From contig SKNC01000111.1 in assembly GCA_007120745.1 (NCBI GenBank), positions 1 to 6,365 of the forward strand: a DNA stretch of 6,365 bases, read 5' to 3'. The notes beneath the pieces are model-generated. The model did not search any database and was not told the DNA's origin. It worked only from the letters and a program-made list of their open reading frames with translations. Origin of the DNA: Bacillota bacterium. GTDB lineage: Bacteria > Bacillota > Dethiobacteria > SKNC01. Below, in pieces: positions 1-4,896 of the stretch (position 1 is the first letter of the stretch; each line of letters opens with the position of its first letter). Both the position numbers and the translations under genes were made by a program.

Positions 1-43
1 TAGATCTGAGAACAATATCTTCCATTAAATTTTTTAACTTCAT
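1..43 (-). CDS. Partial gene start, ComFB-like late competence protein family (N-terminus only)
   Basis: Only the first 14 codons lie in the window, and the gene runs off the left edge. They begin MKLKNLMEDIVLRS. A perfect AGGAGG (51-56) sits 7 nt before the ATG at 43-41; a second ATG directly upstream (46-44) has only 4 nt spacing and is less likely. The pattern M-x-LKN-x-MEDIV is what I recall for the start of the short ComFB family, which has an N-terminal helix followed by a Cys-containing segment and an 'LPP-x-Y' stretch. None of those later parts can be seen here, so the family call rests on about a dozen residues. ComFB was named from the Bacillus comF operon; its biochemical role is poorly defined. 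It lies 157 bp downstream of mobB in the same direction, and I see no convincing promoter or terminator in that gap, so co-transcription with mobB is possible. That a gene starts here is quite sure; its identity is tentative. Confidence 0.5.
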   Translation of the reverse strand, partial: MKLKNLMEDIVLRS

Positions 44-199
44 CATGATACCTCCTGCATCTTAGGAATACAGCCTGCCTTTCATGCCCTTTTTTACTCT
101 TTAACCTGCTGAAATATTTCATCCCTGTTTCATTAAATTCTATTAGTTCCCGGCAATTACCCCCTTAAAGAACTTCCATATATAATCTTTCCTATAAAA

Positions 200-697
200 T
201 TATTTCTTTAAAAACTTTTGTTCTATTAAATTAACCATCCCAACCGCATCATCCAAATCAAAGTGAGGTAATTCTGGAAGGTCAAAGGTATGGTCCGACG
301 CTACCGCAAAAAGCTCCGGTGGGGAGGAAATTAATTCCATCTCCCTGGCAGCTTCCTTTCGAAAAACCTCCAGTTTCGGCTTATCCCCAAATTTATATCC
401 CTCAGTAATAATCAGGTCTACCCCTTGAATCTCTTCTATAATCTCCTCCAGGGATAGTTCCTTCTCCAGCTCCCTTACCAGGGCAAATCTCTGGGGAGAG
501 GATATAGCCGATACTACAGCCCCTGCCCTGCGGTGCAGCCAGGTGTCTTTCCCCGGTTGATCAATATCAAAAGACTTCCCATGATGCTTTATCGTAGCAG
601 CCCGGTAACCTCTCTTTTTAAGCTCCGGGATTAATTTGCAAATGAGTGTAGTCTTACCGGTATTTGACCACCCGACAACAGAAATTACTGGAATCAT
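200..697 (-). CDS. mobB: MobB, GTP-binding molybdopterin-guanine dinucleotide biosynthesis adaptor protein
   Basis: This is a 165-residue cytosolic P-loop protein of the MobB family. Family members bind GTP and assist MobA and MoeA in finishing or delivering the molybdenum cofactor; in E. coli MobB is helpful but not essential. Visible motifs are the Walker A loop G-W-S-N-T-G-K-T-T at residues 9-17, the family stretch IKHHG...FDIDQPGKDTWLHRRAGA at about 36-60, and the Walker-B-like hydrophobic strand VDLIITEGYK at 93-102. KLEVFR follows at 108-113. The length is normal for a stand-alone MobB (about 160-175 residues). The ATG at 697 has a purine-rich AAGGGGAGAG ribosome binding site about 7 nt upstream. 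The gene follows moeA at a distance of 174 bp, a gap that contains a strong hairpin element. The identification is confident; whether it is read from the moeA transcript or its own promoter is unclear. Confidence 0.95.
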   Translation of the reverse strand: MIPVISVVGWSNTGKTTLICKLIPELKKRGYRAATIKHHGKSFDIDQPGKDTWLHRRAGAVVSAISSPQRFALVRELEKELSLEEIIEEIQGVDLIITEGYKFGDKPKLEVFRKEAAREMELISSPPELFAVASDHTFDLPELPHFDLDDAVGMVNLIEQKFLKK

Positions 698-809
698 GGA
701 ATCTCTCCCCTTACTGAGTTATAATCTAGAACCGATAGGCATGCGATAAAACAAATACCTGCATAAAATATAATACGGCACATTGTTATCATACTTTAGG
801 GATGCCGGT

Positions 810-859
810 GGGAATCCTCGGGAGCTAATGCCCCCCTTGGATGTTCCCGGAGAGAACAT
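810..859. repeat. Compound stem-loop in the moeA-mobB gap, resembling an IS200/IS605 right-end (omega-RNA-type) hairpin
   Basis: On the plus strand GGGAATCC (810-817) pairs with GGAT-G-TTCCC (839-848), leaving a 2-nt bulge at 842-843. Inside it G820-G824 faces C832-C836 around a short loop. A second 6-bp hairpin, ATGTTC (841-846) with GAACAT (854-859), shares bases with the outer stem, so the two folds exclude each other. No T-run follows on either strand, so it is not a simple terminator. The layout GGGAATCC, C/G stem-loop, GGATGT matches what I remember of the right ends of IS200/IS605 tnpB elements, which also encode the 3' part of the omega RNA. No tnpA or tnpB is seen nearby, so this would be a remnant or a small non-autonomous copy. 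A structured leader of mobB read from the minus strand, where the inner stem gains a G-U pair, is the alternative. Confidence 0.4.
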
Positions 860-871
860 TTACTCAGGGAA

Positions 872-2080
872 TTAAAAAGGGAAAAAGTTTAACAGCTGTA
901 CGGGTACTTCATCCCCCTCTTGAAAAGGCCCGCTTCCTGAAGGAATGTGAATCAAGGAATTAACCTCTGCAAAAGCCGTAAGTCCACGTCCCTTGGGTTC
1001 CACAGAAAAACCTCCCTGCTGCACCCGGGTATGAGCCCTGTAAAACCTGTCTTCTTTAAAAACTCCCTTTATTGTTCCCACCAGGTGGGCATTGAACTCA
1101 GCCCCCACGGTTTCCTTATACCCCTGAAGCCTCCAGAGTAGAGGCCTGACAAATTGTTGAAAAGACACAAACGCAGCGGAAGGGCTGCCGGATAACCCAA
1201 ATAAGTAGCAGTGCTCTTTACGGGCAGCCACCATATAATTTCCCGGCTTCATGGAAACCCCGTTAAAGAGAATCTCTGCTCCCAAAGATAAAAAGGTTTC
1301 CTCCGCCAGGTCATATTTACCCCGTGCCGCGCCGCCGGTGGTTATAACAACAGACAGCCTGGGCAGCTGCCTTTTAATAATTCCGGATATCTTATTTTTT
1401 TGGTCTCCCACTGTTCCTAAGTACAATGGTGTTCCCCGGCTTAATATAGTCTGGCTTCCCGTCATATAACTGTTGGAATTATAGATTTTGCCATAATCTC
1501 TCCTGCGGTGCAGGGGAACCAGCTCTTCGCCCGTGGCCAGGATTCCTACCCGGGGCCGGGAATATACTTTCAGCGTATCCTTTCCCATAGATGCCAGCAG
1601 GGCGGCATCCCCCGGCCCAATCAAGCTGCCCCGGGATAAAAGCTTTTGTCCCCTCCTTACCTCTTCTCCCATAGAGGAAACATTCTCCCCCGGCGCTGCT
1701 CCCCGGGCAAATACCGCATGACTGCCCCTCCGCTCTACTTCTTCGAAAGGAATAACGGCATCTGCCCCTGCGGGGAGAGCCGCACCAGTCATAATTTGAA
1801 CCGTTTCCCCGGGATTGAGGGTCCCCCTGGACCAGCTGCCGGCTCCCAGGACTTCTATCACTTTTAAAGAAAGTTCGCCCCCGGGAAGCAGATTTGAAAA
1901 ATCTTCAGATAACACCGCATACCCATCCAATCTAGAACGGGTAAAGGGTGGATAATGAATAGGAGCCCGAATATTTTCCGCCAAAACATATCCCAGGCTG
2001 TTAAACAATCTACGGCCTGTCACCCGGGGGGCGGGCATGTCCTTTAGAATCCTCTCCAAACCTTCATGAATAGAAACCAC
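872..2080 (-). CDS. moeA: MoeA-family molybdopterin molybdenumtransferase, with divergent active-site motifs
   Basis: This 402-residue cytosolic enzyme belongs to the MoeA/gephyrin-E family, which inserts molybdate (or tungstate) into adenylylated molybdopterin. The N-terminal domains carry LDGYAV (51-56), the PGETVQIMTGAALPAGADAV stretch (90-109) and TGEEL (183-187). The MoaB/MogA-like domain III spans about 174-318, and a C-terminal beta domain runs from about 325 to 402. The length is typical. Several usually strict motifs differ: the family GGVSVG(D/E)YD reads GGAARGKYD (249-257), KPGKP reads KPGNY (278-282), and GLPGNP reads GLSGSP (295-300). The start is GTG at 2080, with AGGAGG (2088-2093) 7 nt before it; the TAG stop of the MOSC gene (2094-2092) overlaps that site, which suggests translational coupling. 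The family is certain. Full activity, or a specialised metal preference, cannot be judged from the sequence. Confidence 0.93.
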   Translation of the reverse strand: MVSIHEGLERILKDMPAPRVTGRRLFNSLGYVLAENIRAPIHYPPFTRSRLDGYAVLSEDFSNLLPGGELSLKVIEVLGAGSWSRGTLNPGETVQIMTGAALPAGADAVIPFEEVERRGSHAVFARGAAPGENVSSMGEEVRRGQKLLSRGSLIGPGDAALLASMGKDTLKVYSRPRVGILATGEELVPLHRRRDYGKIYNSNSYMTGSQTILSRGTPLYLGTVGDQKNKISGIIKRQLPRLSVVITTGGAARGKYDLAEETFLSLGAEILFNGVSMKPGNYMVAARKEHCYLFGLSGSPSAAFVSFQQFVRPLLWRLQGYKETVGAEFNAHLVGTIKGVFKEDRFYRAHTRVQQGGFSVEPKGRGLTAFAEVNSLIHIPSGSGPFQEGDEVPVQLLNFFPF

Positions 2081-2087
2081 AACCTGT

Positions 2088-2093
2088 CCTCCT
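2088..2093 (-). promoter_or_regulatory. moeA Shine-Dalgarno overlapping the upstream stop codon
   Basis: AGGAGG lies 7 nt before the GTG start of moeA and fixes that start. Its first bases are part of the TAG stop of the MOSC gene (2094-2092). Ribosomes ending the MOSC gene would therefore sit on the moeA binding site, a usual arrangement for translational coupling. Confidence 0.8.
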
Positions 2094-2529
2094 AATCCAA
2101 AACTTGAATTTTATCTCCTACAGAAACTTTACCTCCCTGAAGCACCCGGGCAAAAATCCCCTCTTTGGGCATCACGCAATCACCTGCCTGGTAATAAATG
2201 GCACACCGTGTATGGCATTCTTTACCAATCTGAGTCACTTCCAGGAGCACCTGTTTACCCAAAGTTAATTTTGTGCCCACAGGCAGGGACACCAGGTCCA
2301 GGTTTTCTGTGGTAATATTCTCAGCAAAATCCCCCGGATTCACATCCATTCCCAGGTCCCTTATCTTTTGAATACTTTCCACGGCCAAAAGACTTATCTG
2401 CCGGTGCCAGTCTCCGGCATGGGCATCCTCCACCAACCCATGTTCCTCCTGCAGCACAGCCTCCCCTACATTACTTTTTCTAACTCCCTTGGTTTCGCTG
2501 GTACAGACTGCCGCTACCTTTCCTTCCAT
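2092..2529 (-). CDS. Stand-alone MOSC-domain protein (molybdenum cofactor sulfurase C-terminal-type)
   Basis: This 145-residue protein consists of one MOSC domain, the fold found at the C-terminus of eukaryotic Moco sulfurase and in YiiM/mARC proteins, where it is thought to bind Moco or carry sulfur. Visible family features are the N-terminal strand EGKVAAVCTS (2-11), AGDWHRQISLLAVESI (38-53), NPGDFAENITTE (64-75), LEVTQIGKECH (96-106) and GIFARVLQGG (124-133). Three cysteines, at 105, 109 and 118, cluster where MOSC proteins keep their conserved Cys. The frame stays open upstream to 2688, but that extension has no MOSC similarity and begins at a TTG inside moaA. The ATG at 2529 has AGGGGG 8 nt upstream and matches the usual N-terminus. 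In other Clostridia such short MOSC domains occur beside or fused to MogA/MoaB. It lies between moaA and moeA, so a role in Moco handling is likely, but its exact reaction is unknown. Confidence 0.9.
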   Translation of the reverse strand: MEGKVAAVCTSETKGVRKSNVGEAVLQEEHGLVEDAHAGDWHRQISLLAVESIQKIRDLGMDVNPGDFAENITTENLDLVSLPVGTKLTLGKQVLLEVTQIGKECHTRCAIYYQAGDCVMPKEGIFARVLQGGKVSVGDKIQVLD

Positions 2530-2604
2530 AAAGCATTCCCCCTGCAAAATTAACTTATGTTTACATGTTTTCCCCCTGTTATTTCTTGGGAAGTTGTTTC
2601 TTCT

Positions 2605-2662
2605 GGTAAAGTATTTTTCATTTCGGGACAGAAATCCTACCCGGTTTGCTCCGGTTCCTGAC
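2605..2662 (-). other. Structured, unexplained segment in the leader between moaA and the MOSC gene
   Basis: The 148 bp between the moaA stop (2678) and the MOSC start (2529) carry no gene. Within them the minus strand has two small hairpins: CCGG (2651-2654) with CCGG (2641-2644), and ATTTC with GAAAT (2631-2635 and 2620-2624, 6-nt loop). CCGGTT is also present twice as a direct repeat (plus strand 2641-2646 and 2651-2656). The order CAGGA, AGGATTT, TG-x-CCC, GAA, TTACC reminds me of a dispersed intergenic motif in Peptococcaceae genomes, but this is memory and was not checked. There is no U-run, so it is not an intrinsic terminator. Confidence 0.3.
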
Positions 2663-2677
2663 AAAGAAATACAGTGA

Positions 2678-3670
2678 TTAACCGCCAATCTGCTGCATTT
2701 CTCTTCTGCTGCAGTTAAACCGGCTGTCGGGATTTTTATCCACCTTGTAAGGATCCGGCCGCAGCTCCAGAGAGCGAATAAACAGCTCCTTCAGCTTTTC
2801 TTCGTCCCCCCGGGCCTCCAGCAGGCCCACTTCATCCATGGAGAAAAGGCAGGGTTTAATTTTACCATCAGAAGTAACCCTGAGCCGGTTGCACCGGCCG
2901 CAGAAATGCCTGCTTACCGGAGAAATGAACCCCAAAAGCCCCTTTGCCCCAAGAATCCTGTAGTATGCCGCGGGCCCGTTGCCCTGATAGGACTCATCCT
3001 CCACCAGGGGCCCAATCCTCTCACAAATTTCCTGTATTTCCGACAGGGGCATAAAGTATTCTCCCCACTGCTTATCATGACTTCTGCTGATGGGCATATA
3101 TTCTATGAACCTGACGTGCAGGTCATGTTCCAGGGTTAACTTCACAAATTCTTCAATTTCCCCGTCATTAATTCCTTTCATGGCGACCACGTTAATTTTT
3201 ACCGGAGTTAGACCGGCTTTCAGGGCAGCCTGGATTCCTTGCTGCGTTTTTTTAAGAGCTCCTCCCCGGGTAATTTTTTTAAAGTTCTCCGGATTTAACG
3301 AATCCAGGCTGATATTTACCCGGTTGAGCCCGGCTTTTTTCAAGACCGGTGCCAGTTTCCTAAGTAATATTCCGTTAGTGGTCAAAGATATGTCCGTAAT
3401 CCCTTGGATATCCGAAATTTTAGAAACCATTTCCACGATATCCTTCCTGACCAGTGGTTCCCCTCCGGTAAGCCTGACTTTTTTAATGCCTAATGCAGCC
3501 ACGGCTTTAATGATTTTTAGAATTTCCTCCAGGGACATCACTTCAGAAAGGTTAGGAGAACAGGAACCGGAATCTGGAACACAATAAAAACACTTCAGGT
3601 TACAGCTGTCAATCACTGAAACCCTGAGATAATCAATTTCTCTTCCAAATGGATCTACCAGTTTTTCCAT
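2678..3670 (-). CDS. moaA: MoaA, GTP 3',8-cyclase (radical SAM enzyme of Moco biosynthesis)
   Basis: This 330-residue cytosolic radical SAM enzyme turns GTP into 3',8-cyclo-7,8-dihydro-GTP, which MoaC then converts to cyclic pyranopterin monophosphate, the first committed stage of molybdopterin synthesis. The N-terminal 4Fe-4S cluster binding motif C-x3-C-x2-C is at Cys23, Cys27 and Cys30. The SAM-binding GGEP is at 69-72. The C-terminal second cluster motif C-x2-C-x13-C is at Cys257, Cys260 and Cys274. The protein ends in the catalytic Gly-Gly tail (329-330) expected of active MoaA. The frame stays open to a TTG at 3688, but those extra codons are simply the purine-rich ribosome binding site; the ATG at 3670 has GGAGG 4 nt upstream and gives the normal N-terminus. 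A Moco-type riboswitch and terminator sit directly upstream, so expression should fall when cofactor is plentiful. No partner moaC is in the window. Confidence 0.97.
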   Translation of the reverse strand: MEKLVDPFGREIDYLRVSVIDSCNLKCFYCVPDSGSCSPNLSEVMSLEEILKIIKAVAALGIKKVRLTGGEPLVRKDIVEMVSKISDIQGITDISLTTNGILLRKLAPVLKKAGLNRVNISLDSLNPENFKKITRGGALKKTQQGIQAALKAGLTPVKINVVAMKGINDGEIEEFVKLTLEHDLHVRFIEYMPISRSHDKQWGEYFMPLSEIQEICERIGPLVEDESYQGNGPAAYYRILGAKGLLGFISPVSRHFCGRCNRLRVTSDGKIKPCLFSMDEVGLLEARGDEEKLKELFIRSLELRPDPYKVDKNPDSRFNCSRREMQQIGG

Positions 3671-3689
3671 ATTACCTCCCCCTCCCAAA

Positions 3690-3729
3690 TAAAAAAGTCA
3701 ACCGGCCGCTAAAAAGGCAGGTTGACTTT
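3690..3729 (-). terminator. Intrinsic terminator, expression platform of the Moco riboswitch
   Basis: Read on the minus strand, AAAGTCAACC (3729-3720) pairs perfectly with GGTTGACTTT (3703-3694). The 16-nt apical part can add a GCC/GGC pairing. A run of six T residues (3696-3691) overlaps and follows the stem base. It lies between the aptamer and the moaA ribosome binding site (3673-3684), so a transcript ending here would not reach moaA. It is therefore a conditional attenuator rather than an end-of-operon terminator. Confidence 0.9.
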
Positions 3730-3735
3730 AAACCA

Positions 3736-3835
3736 ATTCTCCTTTCCAGTCAGCGAGAGGCAAAAAAGTTTCCCTTTTTACCCTATCGGCCGCAAACCAT
3801 GGGAAAATTCCTTTAGGTATAACGGCTCGGAGAAT
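3736..3835 (-). ncRNA. Molybdenum/tungsten cofactor (Moco/Tuco) riboswitch aptamer upstream of moaA
   Basis: This minus-strand RNA of about 100 nt is closed by a perfect 7-bp P1: ATTCTCC (3835-3829) with GGAGAAT (3742-3736). Next comes CCGAGCCG, whose GCCG (3826-3823) pairs with CGGC (3792-3789), extended by ACC/GGT pairing and topped by a GGAA/TTCC element. A third hairpin, AAAAAG-GGAAA-CTTTTT, spans 3779-3763. The 3' part reads GCCTCTCGCTGACTGGAAA before P1 closes. The CUCCGAG, GGCCGA, GGAAAC and CUGACUGGAAAGG blocks and the position before moaA match my memory of the Moco RNA motif (Rfam MOCO_RNA_motif), known to repress Moco synthesis genes when cofactor is present. Whether it senses the molybdenum or the tungsten form cannot be told here. 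The aptamer starts only about 15 bp after the mobA stop. Confidence 0.85.
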
Positions 3836-3849
3836 ATCATATAATTTAA

Positions 3850-4473
3850 TTACACTTGAACCAGTTCCGGTCTTTCCCTCACCAGTTCCAACGCTTTTTC
3901 ATATTGTTCCCTGGTATTGATATTTAAGAAAGAAAGTAATTCCGGGTCATATTTCTCTATTTCCTTTTGTGGTATATATTTTGTATTGATCCGGGTGATA
4001 AAGTAGCCTATACGATAATAATCCTGGTTCAAATGCTCGGCAATATAATCCACACATCTTTTGCTGTAAACCGCATGAAGCGACTGGTGGCAGTCCTTTA
4101 CCAGGGGGACAACCAGGTCATAGCCTTGTGCCGGATATTCCGACAGGTATTTTACTAAATTCAGGTTAAGAAAGGGCATGTCACAGGCAACCACAAAGCT
4201 GTAGTCACTGGAGGATTTGGATAAGCCGGCATGTACCCCGGTCAAAGAGTTTTTTACAGGCTTAACAATAATGTCCCTGGTAAATGTCACAGGCAGGCTG
4301 CTGATCTGCTCCTCCCTTTCCCCCACTACAATAATTTCCTCAAATATTTTTTTCAGCTTTTGTACAATGATTTCCACCATGGTCATTCCGGCCAGTTTCA
4401 GCTGGGACTTATCTTGCCCCATCCTCTTGCTGCTTCCCCCTGCCAGAATAACTGCCGTCTTGGCTGTTTTCAC
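3850..4473 (-). CDS. mobA: MobA, molybdenum cofactor guanylyltransferase
   Basis: This cytosolic nucleotidyltransferase joins GMP from GTP to Mo-molybdopterin, giving the guanine dinucleotide cofactor used by DMSO-reductase-family enzymes such as formate dehydrogenases and nitrate reductases. With the GTG start it has 207 residues, close to the usual 190-210. The GT-A nucleotide loop LAGGSSKRMGQDK is at 10-22, SLTGVHAGL at 76-84, the metal-binding Asp in CDMPF at 97-101, and the C-terminal FLNINT at 182-187. An ATG at 4485 is in frame, but the only ribosome binding site, AAGGATGG, includes that very ATG. The GTG at 4473 sits 8 nt after it and is the better start. The stop lies 14 bp before the moaA riboswitch. 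The gene lies 98 bp after tatA with no clear terminator or promoter between, so it is probably co-transcribed with tatCA. MobA is favoured over the related cytidylyltransferase MocA by the motifs, with modest certainty about the nucleotide used. Confidence 0.93.
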   Translation of the reverse strand: MKTAKTAVILAGGSSKRMGQDKSQLKLAGMTMVEIIVQKLKKIFEEIIVVGEREEQISSLPVTFTRDIIVKPVKNSLTGVHAGLSKSSSDYSFVVACDMPFLNLNLVKYLSEYPAQGYDLVVPLVKDCHQSLHAVYSKRCVDYIAEHLNQDYYRIGYFITRINTKYIPQKEIEKYDPELLSFLNINTREQYEKALELVRERPELVQV

Positions 4474-4571
4474 ATCGGCTACCATCCTTCATAAACTTTA
4501 AGCCATTACAATTTACTGCATTTGAAAAGATAGACAAAAATGTTGTGACCCCTCTTTATTTTAATCGTATC

Positions 4572-4856
4572 TTAGGATTTGGAGTCCGCTTCATCATTGG
4601 AAGTGGATTCTTCTGTCTTTTCCTCTGTCTTTTCCTCTGTCTTTTCCTCTACCGGTTGGGGCTTAGCCTGTACTTTTGGCTTCTCCTCATCCTCCTCAAT
4701 GTTAATGCTGTCCTTGATGTCTTTGGCAGCCCCCCTGAACTCCCGGATTCCTCTCCCCAGGGACTTCCCTAATTCCGGCAGCTTGCTGGGCCCAAAAATC
4801 ACCAGAACAACCCCCAGTATGATTAAAAGCTCCGTTGTGCCTAATCTTCCTATCAC
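4572..4856 (-). CDS. tatA: TatA, twin-arginine translocase pore-forming subunit
   Basis: This 94-residue membrane protein of the Tat system, which moves folded proteins across the cytoplasmic membrane, forms the protein-conducting oligomer with TatC as receptor. One N-terminal membrane helix (about 7-21, TTELLIILGVVLVIF) is followed by the signature FGPSKLPELG (21-30). An amphipathic helix (about 31-50) comes next, then a highly charged, disordered tail containing EEKT units. The open frame extends upstream to an ATG at 4919 inside tatC, but those 21 codons do not fit TatA. The GTG at 4856 has a near-perfect AGGAGGTGAT site at 4860-4869 and puts the helix at the right place. It lies 40 bp after tatC in the same direction, forming a tatCA pair. 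No separate TatB is seen, as in Firmicutes minimal systems where one TatA does both jobs. A TatB assignment is unlikely given the short glycine-rich hinge and length. Confidence 0.93.
   Translation of the reverse strand: MIGRLGTTELLIILGVVLVIFGPSKLPELGKSLGRGIREFRGAAKDIKDSINIEEDEEKPKVQAKPQPVEEKTEEKTEEKTEESTSNDEADSKS
4610..4645. repeat. 12-bp tandem repeat inside tatA (three units)
   Basis: Three consecutive 12-bp units are seen on the plus strand, two identical (cctctgtctttt at 4622-4633 and 4634-4645) and one differing by a single base (4610-4621). They encode the EEKT repeats in the charged tail of TatA. The repeat keeps the frame, so unit loss or gain would change only tail length. Confidence 0.85.
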
Positions 4857-4859
4857 AGT

Positions 4860-4869
4860 ATCACCTCCT
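4860..4869 (-). promoter_or_regulatory. Strong tatA ribosome binding site
   Basis: AGGAGGTGAT matches the 16S anti-Shine-Dalgarno over ten bases. It ends 3 nt before the GTG start of tatA, with the AGGAGG core 7 nt away, and so decides for the short 94-residue form of TatA over the in-frame ATG at 4919. Confidence 0.85.
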
Positions 4870-4896
4870 CCTCTAGTGTAAGAATAAAATCTGAAA

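Noticed and set aside
47..199. Terminator or riboswitch between mobB and the left-edge gene
   Set aside because: Only a weak AGTTC/GAACT pairing (145-149 with 170-174) and the short palindrome GAAATATTTC (111-120) are seen, with no U-run or recognised aptamer.
797..860. tRNA or a second Moco riboswitch in the moeA-mobB gap
   Set aside because: There is no acceptor/T-arm layout or CCA end, and the conserved blocks seen in the moaA leader (CUCCGAG, GGAAAC, CUGACUGGAAA) are absent.
2530..2688. N-terminal extension of the MOSC protein (53 extra residues from a TTG inside moaA)
   Set aside because: It has no MOSC similarity, lacks a ribosome binding site and overlaps moaA; the ATG at 2529 has AGGGGG at good spacing and gives the usual domain start.
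3090..3587. 165-codon open frame on the plus strand opposite moaA, and other plus-strand frames of 60-100 codons
   Set aside because: They lie opposite well-identified genes, show no recognisable motifs and lack proper ribosome binding sites; they are antisense shadows.
4474..4571. Promoter for mobA
   Set aside because: A TGTAAT box is present, but no -35 hexamer lies at 16-18 bp, so I cannot support it.
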